Shown here piece after piece: positions 40,512 to 49,221 of a DNA stretch of 64,000 bases (within the stretch, counting starts at the first letter, position 1; each line of letters starts with the position of its first letter). The notes under the pieces were generated by a model that had not been told where the DNA came from, searched no databases, and saw nothing but the letters and a program-made list of their open reading frames with translations. Source of the stretch: GCA-2731375 sp964631725 (GTDB lineage Bacteria; Pseudomonadota; Alphaproteobacteria; GCA-2731375); assembly GCA_964631725.1 (NCBI GenBank), contig CAZVYX010000014.1, forward strand, positions 49,271 through 113,270, written 5' to 3'. The position numbers and the translations under genes were made by a program.

Positions 40512-42041
40512 TCAGATTTGCCGGCCCGCTTTGTCCCAATAAGGCTGGCGTAGCTTCCGCTTGAAAATTTTTCCCGTATCTTCACGGGGCAAGGCGTCAT
40601 GAAAGGTCACTTCGCGGGGAATCTTGTACGCCGAAATATGCCCGGCCAGAAACTCCCGCACTTCCTCGACCGTTAAATCCTCGCCTGGCTGAGATTCGAT
40701 CGCGGCGGCGATACTTTCACCGAATTCATCGTGGGGAATACCGAAAACGGCGCAATCATGGACGCCGGGCATATGGTGCAGGGCAGCCTCGATCTCGGCC
40801 GGATAGATGTTGACGCCGCCGGAAATGATCATGTCGCGCTTGCGGTCGTTCAGGAACAGGTAGCCATCTTCGTCGAGATAACCCACATCGCCATTGGTGA
40901 CCATGCCGTCACGCTCGATCTCGGCCCGCTTGTCATCCTTATTGTGATAGGTGAAGTCGGAAAGATTGGGCATGGTCATGTAAATCTCGCCGCTTTCCCC
41001 CGTGCCCAGAACATTGCCGTCATCGTCGTAGACCCGCACCAAGGTGTCTTCCTGGGGCCGGCCCACGGTACCGGGTTTGGCCAGGGCGTCGGCGCTGCTG
41101 GCGACACTGACGATGCCTGCCTCGGTGGAGCCGTAGTATTCGAAAATCACCGGGCCCCACCATTCGATCATCCCGGCCTTGGCCTCGGGTGGACAGGGGG
41201 CGGCGCCATGGATCACATGCACCAGGGAGGACAGGTCGTACTTCGCCTTGACCGCGTCGGGCAGGCGCAGCATGCGCATGAACATTGTAGGAACGACATG
41301 CATATGGCTGATCTTATGGGCGTCTATAGCCTGCAACAGCCCTTCGGGATCGAAACGGGGCAGCAGGTGGATATCGTTGCCCAGGGCCATCGCAATGCTG
41401 GCATAGGCGCCAGGCGCGGAATGGTACATCGGTCCCGTCATGGCGCAGACGCCGCCCGTGCCGATGCCGAAGGAACGCATAGCCAGTTCGGCCAGTTTGG
41501 CCTGCCGTTCGGGCGTTGTCGGTTCCCGGCGCACGCCCTTTGGGTGCCCCGTGGTGCCGGAGGTATAGATCATGCTGCCCCGCTCCAGCGGCGGCGCCTC
41601 CATCCGGGGTTCGAAGCCATCGCGCCAGGCTTCGTAATCCATCGCGCCGTCCGGCACTTCACGGGCCTCGGGCGGGATACCGTAGGCGGCGGCAATCTCC
41701 GGCGGCGTGGCACAAACCAGAACAGGCACGCCCTCGGGCAAATGCGAGGCAATCCCAGGCAGCAGATCCGCATGCACGACGATCGCCTTGGCGCCGGAAT
41801 CGGTGAGGATATAACCGGCCTCTTCCGCCGTGGCGTGCCAATTGACCGGCACCGCATAGGCCCCGACCAGATTGCCGGCGATCTTGGTCTCCAGCATGGC
41901 GATATCGTTACGCATCACCGTGGCGAAACTGTCACCATCGCCAACGCCGAGGGATACCAGACCACTGGCCGTTTTGGCACCGTTTAGGGCCACCTGTTCC
42001 ATGGCCACCGTGCGGTCGCCGCTATAAACATGATAAGTCAT
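40512..42041 (-). CDS. Acyl-CoA synthetase (AMP-binding), crotonobetaine/cyclohexanecarboxylate-type
   Basis: A 509-residue ANL-superfamily ligase. The ATP loop is MIYTSGTTGHPKGVRRE near residue 157, the aromatic adenylate motif FEYYGSTEAGIVS near 299, the hinge DRKRDMIISGGVNIYPAEIEAALHH (read in part) near 395 and the catalytic Lys in PREDTGKIFKRKLR near 490. It activates a carboxylic acid to its CoA thioester. It lies 17 nt downstream of the DUF1932 dehydrogenase and is probably cotranscribed. The acid is unknown. Confidence 0.9.
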   Translation of the reverse strand: MTYHVYSGDRTVAMEQVALNGAKTASGLVSLGVGDGDSFATVMRNDIAMLETKIAGNLVGAYAVPVNWHATAEEAGYILTDSGAKAIVVHADLLPGIASHLPEGVPVLVCATPPEIAAAYGIPPEAREVPDGAMDYEAWRDGFEPRMEAPPLERGSMIYTSGTTGHPKGVRREPTTPERQAKLAELAMRSFGIGTGGVCAMTGPMYHSAPGAYASIAMALGNDIHLLPRFDPEGLLQAIDAHKISHMHVVPTMFMRMLRLPDAVKAKYDLSSLVHVIHGAAPCPPEAKAGMIEWWGPVIFEYYGSTEAGIVSVASSADALAKPGTVGRPQEDTLVRVYDDDGNVLGTGESGEIYMTMPNLSDFTYHNKDDKRAEIERDGMVTNGDVGYLDEDGYLFLNDRKRDMIISGGVNIYPAEIEAALHHMPGVHDCAVFGIPHDEFGESIAAAIESQPGEDLTVEEVREFLAGHISAYKIPREVTFHDALPREDTGKIFKRKLRQPYWDKAGRQI

Positions 42042-42058
42042 GAAATTCCAACTTGCTG

Positions 42059-42955
42059 CTACTGGTCCGTCCGGCCATTCAGATGCGCGGCAAAGACGCG
42101 TACGGTTTCCGCCAATGTGCGGTCCCTGTCAATGGTTTCGCGGGTCTCAGCCGCCAGGGGCGTGGCCGCCATCAATTTCAATATCCAGGCCGCGCCGCGA
42201 TGGAAATCACCGGTGACGCCGGCGCCTTCCATTGTTTCGGCGATTTCATCCATCTCCGGCCACCAGCGTTCCGAATCCGCCGGCAGGCGGGAAATCCCGG
42301 TCTGCAGATATTTCCAGGTATCGCCCTGGCTGAAAGCCAGCTCCTCCCCCAGTTCCTCCATCAATCCCAGGGACGCCGCCGCCGTGGTGATGGTGGCAAA
42401 GAGCGAGAAACGCCCCTTGTTGAGGCCGCTGTAAAGCATTTTCAGGGCCGAGGCCCGGCCGATTTCGTCGCCGAGCGCCTTGACCCAGATGCCATCCACC
42501 GCCAAGGCTTGCGTCGGCGCCAGATCGGGCCCGGAAACATACAGGCGCGTGGGCTGCGGCCCCTTCCCCGGCGCCACGCCAACGATGCCGCAATCGATAT
42601 TGGGTGCGCCCGTTTCGGCCATGATCGCCGCGATCTTGCCGGTCGAGGCCGGTGAAATGGCGTTGCAATCCATATAAACCGGAAAACTGCCCGTCCGCGT
42701 CATGGCCGCCGCGACCTCGCCGGCCAACCCGATGGCTGAAGCCGGCGGCAGAATTGAAAGGATCAAGGCTGCCTCCCGCACCACCGCATCCAAATCCGGC
42801 AAATCGCGAAAACCGCCCCGTTCCGCCCGTGCCCGGCTTTCCGCGCTGCGCCCGGCCAGGCAGGTGACCACATCGTGGCCGGCGTCTTTCAGGGCCTGGC
42901 CCACGCCGCCGCCCATGTCTCCCGGCGCAATGACCGCAATGGTTTGTGGTGTCAT
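42059..42955 (-). CDS. NAD(P)-binding 6-phosphogluconate dehydrogenase-like protein with DUF1932
   Basis: A 298-residue protein with an N-terminal AVIAPGDMGGGVGQALKDAG dinucleotide-binding loop and an all-helical C-terminal domain (LKMLYSGLNKGRFSLFATI near residue 180) of the DUF1932 type. This domain pair occurs in beta-hydroxyacid dehydrogenase relatives of unknown substrate. It precedes the acyl-CoA synthetase in a two-gene minus-strand operon, suggesting oxidation followed by CoA activation of the same carboxylate, or the reverse order. Confidence 0.82.
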   Translation of the reverse strand: MTPQTIAVIAPGDMGGGVGQALKDAGHDVVTCLAGRSAESRARAERGGFRDLPDLDAVVREAALILSILPPASAIGLAGEVAAAMTRTGSFPVYMDCNAISPASTGKIAAIMAETGAPNIDCGIVGVAPGKGPQPTRLYVSGPDLAPTQALAVDGIWVKALGDEIGRASALKMLYSGLNKGRFSLFATITTAAASLGLMEELGEELAFSQGDTWKYLQTGISRLPADSERWWPEMDEIAETMEGAGVTGDFHRGAAWILKLMAATPLAAETRETIDRDRTLAETVRVFAAHLNGRTDQ

Positions 42956-43144
42956 TTTTCCGGCCGCCCCGTCCCCTGATTAACAGATGAAACGCCATCC
43001 TACGGGGTTCCGCGCGATTGGTGAAGTCATAGCCGTGGCCGGTTGTGGCCGCGCCCCAGCATGGCCGCGAGACACGCATCCTTAAGTCTAGTATGAACGG
43101 TGTCAGCTCAGGAAGGCTCGCCAGTCGGTACGGATGATGAGCAA

Positions 43145-43561
43145 ATGACAACGATAGCGCCCAAGGCGCGGAAACAGGCAGCCGCCAGATCGGCCGAGCT
43201 GGCCCGATATTTCGTCGCCAGCCTGTTTGCCCTGTTGGTTGATATCGGCATTCTGCTGGCGCTGACGCAATTATTCGCCGTGCATTATCTGGCGGCCAAC
43301 GTCGTTTCGTTTGTCGCGGGCAGTATCGTTGCCTATCTGGCGTCCGTCCGCTGGGTGTTCAAGAAACGGCGGCTTGACAACAAGGCACTGGAATATCTGG
43401 CTTTTCTTCTGATCGGCGTACTCGGACTTGGCGTCAACGAGGCGGCGTTGTGGACCTGCATGGAGGTGCTGGTCTGGCCCCTGCTGGGCGCCAAATTGAT
43501 GTCGGCGGCGATTAGCTTTTTGTTCAACTTCGCCGCGCGCAAGGCAGCCCTGTTCACCTAG
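43145..43561 (+). CDS. GtrA-family four-helix membrane protein, copy 2
   Basis: A 138-residue paralogue of the protein at 26.7 kb. It shares the ELARYFVASLFALLVDIG first helix, the SVRWVFKKRRLDNKALE loop and the FNFAARKAALFT C-terminus. Start at 43145 is preferred; a GTG at 43100 is also in frame. Unlike copy 1 it is monocistronic. The double-hairpin repeat begins at its stop codon (43560) and may serve as terminator. Confidence 0.85.
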   Translation: MTTIAPKARKQAAARSAELARYFVASLFALLVDIGILLALTQLFAVHYLAANVVSFVAGSIVAYLASVRWVFKKRRLDNKALEYLAFLLIGVLGLGVNEAALWTCMEVLVWPLLGAKLMSAAISFLFNFAARKAALFT

Positions 43562-43651
43562 CGCATGTCGGATTTAATCAAACCCGAACCCATGCGCTGA
43601 AACCTTTAGAATAGAGCAACTTATCCGCATTCAATTGAATGCGGGTTGCTC
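43560..43651. repeat. Double-hairpin intergenic repeat, copy 2
   Basis: Hairpin B' is AGCGCATG (43560-43567) to CATGCGCT (43591-43598) with an inner TCGGATTT/AAACCCGA stem. Next comes the linker AACCTTTAGAATA (43601-43613). Hairpin A' runs GAGCAAC (43614-43620), TTAT, a perfect 20-bp palindrome centred on CAATTG (43625-43644), and GTTGCTC (43645-43651). In reverse complement it has the same order as copy 1 (15331-15428): GAGCAA-type hairpin, TATTCTAAAG linker, second hairpin. Confidence 0.75.
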
Positions 43652-43727
43652 TCGCCGTTCGACACCCGGAGCCGCTGACGGCAAATCAACCCCGTCGGCG
43701 GCGCTTTCCTCCCCGATTGGGTTTACG

Positions 43728-45422
43728 CTAGGTAACCATATCGCGCAGTTCCCTGCGCAGCACCTTGCCAACCGGCGATTTTGGGATGTCGTCGACGAAT
43801 TTGATCCGTTTCGGCACCTTGTAGTTCGTCAGTCCCTCGTGGCAATGCGCGATCACGGCTTCCTCCGTCAACGCGGGATTGTTGGTGACGATGAAGGCCA
43901 TGGGCACCTCGGATGATTTTTCGTCCGGAATGCCGACGACGCCAACCTCGACGACGCCGTCAAGGGTGGTGATCACATCCTCGATCTCGTTGGGCGAGAC
44001 GTTGAAGCCTGAAACCAGGATCATGTCCTTTTTCCGGTCGACGATTTCCAGGAACCCGTCCGCGTCCATCACCGCGATATCGCCCGAATAAAGCCAGCCG
44101 TCCCGCAAGGCCTCCGCCGTCGCCTCGGGGCGGCCGAAATAGCCCTTCATGATGGTCGGGCCCTTAAACAGCAATTCGCCGGGCGAGCCGATGGGCTGCT
44201 CCACCCCCTCGTCATTGACGATACGCACATCAAGGCCGGGCACCGGAATACCGACCGAACCCAGACGGTTCTCGCCCACGGGATTAAGGCTCATCACGCC
44301 GCAGCACTCGGTCATGCCATAGCCCTGGTAGATTTCCACGCCCGTGGCATCGGCCCAGCGCCGCGCCACGCCGGTCTGCTGCGCCGCGCCGCCCGAGCCG
44401 CAGAACGTGACGTTCTTGACCAGATCACGGCTGAACCAGGGTTCCTCCAACAGCACGGCAAAAAGCGTGTTGATGCCGGTAAAGCGGGTGACATTGAAGT
44501 TCTCGAACGCCGTTTTCAGGTTCGAGGGCGGGCGCGGCGACGGCACCAGGACCATATGGTCGCCGCCGCCGATGCCGAGCACGAAAATCAAGGCAAATGC
44601 CGTGATGTGATACAGCGGCAGGATCACCAAGGTGGTATCGCCGTCGGGATTGGTGATTTCCTCGGCCAGGCAGCCCGCCTGCGCGGCATTGGCCAGAATG
44701 CCCGTATGGCTCAATTCAGCACCCTTGCTACGCCCCGTGGTGCCGGAGGTATATTGGAACAAGGCCGTGTCCGCCCCCGTCTGACCTGAGGTATAGGCCG
44801 CGATATCGCCGCCATTGCGCGCCCGGGCGCCGGCGGCAAGGGCATCGGCGAAATCGACATGCGCGTGGGCCATGTTGGGAATGGCTTTTTTCACATGCTT
44901 CAGCACGATGCCGATGATCAGCTTTTTCATGAAGGGGAAGAAATCCAGCAGGGAAATCTTCACCACCGTGCGTACGCCGGTATTGCCGACAACCTCGTCT
45001 ACCTTGTCGCCAAACATATCGATGATGATCAACACCTTGGCCTTGCTGTCGTTGAGCTGATGCTCCATCTCCGGCGAGGTATAAAGGGGGTTGATATTGG
45101 TGCAGACGGCACCGGCCAGAAAGGCTCCGGCGGCCGCGATGGTGAAATCAATGCAATTGGGCGTCATCATCGCAACCGTCTCGCCCCGCTGCAGACCGGC
45201 GGTTTCGCGCAGGTAGGCGGCGAAATCCTTCGATTGGTTTAGCCATTCGGCATAATTCAGCGTCGTCGCCGCGCCGTTCGGCAGAACCGTGGTCATCGCC
45301 GGCCGATTGGCGAATTCCGTGCCGGCGTGGTTGATCAGATCGACCAGGGTGCCATGCGCCATGGCATCCGCATCGAAGTTCTTGGCGGTCTCGCCGTAAT
45401 ATTTCTCCCAGGGTCGCGACAT
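43728..45422 (-). CDS. Long-chain-type acyl-CoA synthetase (FadD-like, AMP-binding)
   Basis: A 564-residue ANL ligase from the ATG at 45422 (GGAGG upstream; 45437 and 45488 are also open). The ATP loop FQYTSGTTGRSKGAELSH, QGYGMTECCGVMSLN, DRKKDMILVSGFNVSPNEIED (read in part) and the catalytic-Lys end PKSPVGKVLRRELRD are all in order. Length and motif style fit long-chain fatty-acid CoA ligases. The internal GIVLKHVKKAIPN loop is also typical of FadD. It is monocistronic. Confidence 0.9.
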   Translation of the reverse strand: MSRPWEKYYGETAKNFDADAMAHGTLVDLINHAGTEFANRPAMTTVLPNGAATTLNYAEWLNQSKDFAAYLRETAGLQRGETVAMMTPNCIDFTIAAAGAFLAGAVCTNINPLYTSPEMEHQLNDSKAKVLIIIDMFGDKVDEVVGNTGVRTVVKISLLDFFPFMKKLIIGIVLKHVKKAIPNMAHAHVDFADALAAGARARNGGDIAAYTSGQTGADTALFQYTSGTTGRSKGAELSHTGILANAAQAGCLAEEITNPDGDTTLVILPLYHITAFALIFVLGIGGGDHMVLVPSPRPPSNLKTAFENFNVTRFTGINTLFAVLLEEPWFSRDLVKNVTFCGSGGAAQQTGVARRWADATGVEIYQGYGMTECCGVMSLNPVGENRLGSVGIPVPGLDVRIVNDEGVEQPIGSPGELLFKGPTIMKGYFGRPEATAEALRDGWLYSGDIAVMDADGFLEIVDRKKDMILVSGFNVSPNEIEDVITTLDGVVEVGVVGIPDEKSSEVPMAFIVTNNPALTEEAVIAHCHEGLTNYKVPKRIKFVDDIPKSPVGKVLRRELRDMVT

Positions 45423-45574
45423 TTTTTTCGCCTCCATCCCCAAAGCCTCGTTTTTATGACCAGGACGGTATCGCGAAATGGCGGGCAAAACAATTGCTTG
45501 CGAAACAAAGCGTGGGCAAAGCGACCGGCCAATTGTTAAGCTGTGGGTGGAAACAAATTTTCGGGACCGAGCAT

Positions 45575-46750
45575 ATGAAAATCACCGGCTGTGAAATCCT
45601 GCATTGCGGTGCGGGCTGGCGAAACTTTTCCTTCCTAAAACTGCAAACCGATGAAGGCGTCACCGGCATTGCGGAATACAACGAAAGCTACGGCTCCAGG
45701 GGCTTGTCCGCCGTGATCGAAGCGCTGGTGGAAACCCAGATCGGACAAAATCCCTGCAATCACGAGGCCATCTCACAGCAGCTTTACGCCATGACCCGGC
45801 AGGCGCCGGGCGGCATCAATCAACAGGCCATGGCGGCGATTGAAAACGCCATGATGGACATCAAGGGCAAGGCCCTGGGCGTGCCGGTCTATGATCTGTT
45901 GGGCGGCGCGGTGCGGGACCGCATGCAGCTCTATTGGTCCCATTGCGGCACCTATCTGATGAACCCGGCGGCGGCAGAGGCGATCGGCCAGCCACAATTG
46001 AAATCCCTCGACGACGTGGTCGCCCTGGGCGCCAGGGTGCGGGAGAGCGGCTACAAGGGCCTGAAAACCAACATCTTCCGCTTCGGCGAGACCCCGCCCC
46101 TGCATATGCCCGGGTTTGGCCGGGGTCCGGGCGGCCCGGAGTTGAATGTGGAAAAGCGGATCATCGACGACCTGCGGGCCCAGTTGCAAGCCCTGCGCGA
46201 AGGTGCCGGTCCCGACATGGGCATCCATCTCGATATCAACTTCAACTGCAAGACCGAGGGTTATCTGCAAATCACCCGGGCCCTGGACGATCTGGGCCTG
46301 ACCTGGTTCGAGATCGACCTCTACGACCCGGCGGCCCTGCGCCACATCCGCAATTCGGTTCAAACGCCGATTGCGTCCTGCGAAAGCCTGTTCCGCCTGC
46401 GTGAATTCCGCCCCTTCTTCGAGCATCATGCGATGGACGTGGCGATCATCGATCTGCCGTGGAACGGCATTTTCCATTCCATGAAGATCGCGGCCATGGC
46501 GGAGGCCTATGAAATCAACGTCGCGCCGCACAATTTCTATGGCCATCTTTCCTCCATCATGTCGGCCCATATGTGCGCCGCCGTGCCCAACTTCCGCATC
46601 ATGGAAATCGACGTCGACGATGTGCCCTGGAAGGACGAGATCGTCACCTATGTGCCGGAAATCGAAGATGGCTATTTGAAGCTGCCCAAGGGGCCAGGCT
46701 GGGGAACGGAATTGAATGAAGACGTCATCCGCGCCCACCCTCCCATTTAG
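45575..46750 (+). CDS. Mandelate racemase/enolase superfamily protein, divergent copy 4
   Basis: A 391-residue enolase-superfamily enzyme, divergent from copies 1-3. The base region reads LKTNIFRFGE (K-x-N), metal ligands are IHLDINFNCK, WFEIDLYDP (E-I-D replacing the usual E-E-P) and ASCESLFR, and the barrel His is in APHNFYGHLSS. A 20-residue insertion rich in Pro/Gly/Phe (PPLHMPGFGRGPGG) follows the base strand. It heads an operon with a ketopantoate reductase-like gene (30 nt downstream). The altered ligands suggest a different reaction from the MR group. Confidence 0.82.
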   Translation: MKITGCEILHCGAGWRNFSFLKLQTDEGVTGIAEYNESYGSRGLSAVIEALVETQIGQNPCNHEAISQQLYAMTRQAPGGINQQAMAAIENAMMDIKGKALGVPVYDLLGGAVRDRMQLYWSHCGTYLMNPAAAEAIGQPQLKSLDDVVALGARVRESGYKGLKTNIFRFGETPPLHMPGFGRGPGGPELNVEKRIIDDLRAQLQALREGAGPDMGIHLDINFNCKTEGYLQITRALDDLGLTWFEIDLYDPAALRHIRNSVQTPIASCESLFRLREFRPFFEHHAMDVAIIDLPWNGIFHSMKIAAMAEAYEINVAPHNFYGHLSSIMSAHMCAAVPNFRIMEIDVDDVPWKDEIVTYVPEIEDGYLKLPKGPGWGTELNEDVIRAHPPI

Positions 46751-46780
46751 CGGGCGCCGATTTAGGAACAGGAACAGAGT

Positions 46781-47740
46781 ATGAGAATTGTCGTTTTGGG
46801 CGCCGGCGCCCTGGGCACGGTGATCGCCGCCTATCTGGCCCGCGCCGGCGAGGACGTGGCGCTGATCGCGCGTGGCGCCAGGGCGAAATTGCTGGCCGAT
46901 GCGGGTGTCACCATTACCGGCCTGGAAGACTTCACGGTTGAGATGGAAATCATCGATCAGCCGGACGCATTACAGGCGGCGGATGTGCTGATCCTGGCGA
47001 CCAAGACCTACGATACCGCCGCCGCCATCGACAGCGTGCGCCAGATGAAACTGGGCAGCGCCTTTTCCATCCAGAACGGCGTGATGAAGAACGCGCAACT
47101 GGCCGAAGCCTTTGGCGAAGAAGCGGTGCTTGGCGCCGTCGGCATGCTGGGCGGCGCCATCGAAGCCAACGGCGCGGCCAATTTCATGATGAACAGCCCG
47201 ATCCTCCTGGGCGAGCCACGGGGCGGCACCAGCCCCAGGGTGGAAGAGATTGTCGCGGCCCTGTCGGCGGCCGGGCTGAAGGCCAGCGCCTCGGAAGCTG
47301 TCCTGACGGAGGAATGGTCGAAATTCGTCGGCTGGCTCGGCCTGTCGGGCCTGGCTGTCCTGACCCGCCAGGAAACCTGGAAATTCCTCGCCGATCCCGA
47401 TACCGCCCGTATTGTCGCCCGCATCATGCGCGAAACCGCGCAACTGCCCCAACATCTCGACATTCCCCTGCGGACCGGCTCGCCGTTCAATCTCGACGTG
47501 GTCACGACCAAGGGCGAGGATGACGTGGTCGAACTTTTGCTCAAGCGCGGCCAGGCGCAGAGCAAGATCGCGCCCGACTTCCGCCAATCCATGCTGCAGG
47601 ACGTGGACAAGGGCAAACAGTTCGAGGTCGAGGAAACCTTTGGCTATGTCGTCCAGCAGGCCGCGGAAATGAACCTCGCCGTACCCACGGTGGAAACCTG
47701 CTACCGGGTCCTGGCCGGCCTCAACCGTATGCGGCAATGA
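46781..47740 (+). CDS. 2-dehydropantoate 2-reductase-family protein (ApbA/PanE-like)
   Basis: A 319-residue protein with the N-terminal VVLGAGALGTVIAAYLARAG NADPH loop, the ILATKTYDT strand near residue 69 and the C-terminal helical domain with the Lys-containing EEWSKFVGWLGLSG segment near 178. The fold is that of ketopantoate reductase. In catabolic operons such genes often reduce other 2-keto acids, and no other pantothenate gene is near. The ATGA at its end overlaps the TfoX-N gene. Confidence 0.85.
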   Translation: MRIVVLGAGALGTVIAAYLARAGEDVALIARGARAKLLADAGVTITGLEDFTVEMEIIDQPDALQAADVLILATKTYDTAAAIDSVRQMKLGSAFSIQNGVMKNAQLAEAFGEEAVLGAVGMLGGAIEANGAANFMMNSPILLGEPRGGTSPRVEEIVAALSAAGLKASASEAVLTEEWSKFVGWLGLSGLAVLTRQETWKFLADPDTARIVARIMRETAQLPQHLDIPLRTGSPFNLDVVTTKGEDDVVELLLKRGQAQSKIAPDFRQSMLQDVDKGKQFEVEETFGYVVQQAAEMNLAVPTVETCYRVLAGLNRMRQ

Positions 47741-48081
47741 CCGGGTTTCAACAACGGCTTGAGGACATCATTGCCGCGGCCGGCATTTCTGGCGACGACC
47801 AAATCACCTACAAATCCGTCTTTGGTGCAGTCGCCGCCTATGCCAACGGCAAGATCTTTCTGACCCACGGCAAGTTTGGCCTGGCCGCGAAACTGCCCGA
47901 TGAAACCTGCCGCAACCTCATGGCGGACGGCACCGGCGCGCCACTGAAGTATTTCGAGAAGGGCCACGTGAAACGGAATTATGTGGTGTTGTCCGACGAT
48001 CTACTGAAAGATGAAGACCGCCTGCATGACCTGATACGGAAAAGCGCCGCGTTCGTGCAGGATGGCGACAACAAAGCCTGA
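47737..48081 (+). CDS. TfoX N-terminal domain-like protein
   Basis: A 114-residue protein with the TfoX/Sxy N-terminal pattern: YKSVFGAVAAYANGKIFLTHGKFGLAAKLP (read in part) near residue 25 and APLKYFEKGHVKRNYVVLSDDLL near 68. Unlike Sxy it lacks the C-terminal domain, so a competence-regulator role is not implied. It overlaps the reductase gene by 4 nt and is followed 20 nt later by the alpha/beta hydrolase. Confidence 0.82.
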   Translation: MTGFQQRLEDIIAAAGISGDDQITYKSVFGAVAAYANGKIFLTHGKFGLAAKLPDETCRNLMADGTGAPLKYFEKGHVKRNYVVLSDDLLKDEDRLHDLIRKSAAFVQDGDNKA

Positions 48082-48100
48082 AGCCGGAAAGGATTTTGCC

Positions 48101-48859
48101 ATGCCGTACCTGGATCGAGACAGCGTCCGTGTTTTCTACGAGGACAGCGGCGGAGACGGCCCAGCAATCCTGCTCTCCCACGGTTTCGGCGCCTCAACGG
48201 GCATGTGGGACGGCCAGGTCGAAGTGTTCGCCGATCGCTACCGCCTGATCCGCTGGGACATGCGCGGCCACGGCAGAACCGAATGTCCGGACGATTTGCG
48301 CCATTACAGCCAGGACCACACCGCGGACGACATGTGCGCCCTGCTCGATCATTTGGAGATCGAGAAAGCGGTGATCGCCGGCCACTCCCTGGGCGGCTTT
48401 ATGTCCCTGGCCTTCAACGTGGCCCACCCCGATCGGGTCAGGGCACTGATCCTGCAGGGTTGCGGGCCGGGCTACCGCAGCGACAAGGCGCGCGAGACCT
48501 GGAACGAACGGGCCGAGGCGCGGGCGCAATCCCTCGACGACGGCGGCCTGAACGCCCTGGGCGGCGCCTCGGAGGTCGGCGCGTCGGTACAGGGCAGCGC
48601 CACCGGCCTGGCCATGGCGGCGCGCGGCATTTTGAGCCAGGTTGATGCCCGCGTGATCGACAGCCTGCCCGGCATCTCAGTACCCGTGCTGATCATCGTC
48701 GGCGATGGCGATACCTACTATCTGCAAGGCTCCGACTATATGGCGACCCGCATTCCCGTCGCCGTCAATATCCTGGTGGCCGACGCCGGCCACGGCGTCA
48801 ACATCGACCAGCCGGAGGTCGTAAACAGGGCATTCGCCGAGTTCCTCGGCGGACTGTAA
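48101..48859 (+). CDS. Alpha/beta hydrolase (esterase/lactonase-like)
   Basis: A 252-residue alpha/beta hydrolase. The oxyanion segment is LSHGFGAS near residue 25, the nucleophile elbow AGHSLGGFMSLAF near 93, the acid in VLIIVGDGDTYY near 197 and the catalytic His in ADAGHGVNIDQPE near 231. The ATG at 48101 has GGAAAGG upstream and is preferred over 48062. It is the last gene of the enolase-superfamily operon. The pairing suggests hydrolysis of a lactone or ester made in the same pathway. Confidence 0.87.
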   Translation: MPYLDRDSVRVFYEDSGGDGPAILLSHGFGASTGMWDGQVEVFADRYRLIRWDMRGHGRTECPDDLRHYSQDHTADDMCALLDHLEIEKAVIAGHSLGGFMSLAFNVAHPDRVRALILQGCGPGYRSDKARETWNERAEARAQSLDDGGLNALGGASEVGASVQGSATGLAMAARGILSQVDARVIDSLPGISVPVLIIVGDGDTYYLQGSDYMATRIPVAVNILVADAGHGVNIDQPEVVNRAFAEFLGGL

Positions 48860-48866
48860 GACGCCA

Positions 48867-49010
48867 TCAGCCGGTCAGAATGATCGCCACAGTGGCAAGC
48901 ATGATCAGCGCGGTGCCGGCGAACTCCACAGCCGAGATTTTTTCCTCGCAGAACGGGAGAGCGGTGAACATCACGGTCCAAGGCCAATACCACCGCGTCG
49001 GCATCCGTTT
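48867..49010 (-). pseudogene. C-terminal remnant of an EamA-like transporter
   Basis: On the minus strand a frame ending at a TGA (48867-48869) reads ISAVEFAGTALIMLATVAIILTG. It looks like the last helix of a DMT/EamA-type permease without its upstream nine helices. No start codon or full gene is present, and the reading breaks down beyond about 49010. A similar last-helix remnant lies at 52919-53000, on the other side of the cyclase gene. Identification of the family is inference from the helix pattern only. Confidence 0.4.
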
Positions 49011-49221
49011 ATAGAAAACCCGCTATTGGGTGAAGTCCGGAAATAGCCCTCACGCCGGTTGAAGCTTGAAGAGTGCCATGAACAGACTCTCAGAATTTCC
49101 TAATGTATGGCTCCTAGATGCCGGTGGCTGGGGCCGTAGTCAACACCAATTTCGAAAGTGAGAGCCGTTGCGGTCTTGGTGAAGCTGACGTACCCTTTCC
49201 GCGCGTGATTGGGAGGATCAC
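49011..49221. other. Leader of the cyclase gene with a TTTCCTAAT-type motif
   Basis: This stretch is non-coding as far as I can see. It holds TCAGAATTTCCTAAT (49090-49104), one of four related 15-mers in the last 15 kb. A GGGAGG Shine-Dalgarno precedes the cyclase ATG at 49222. Confidence 0.4.
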
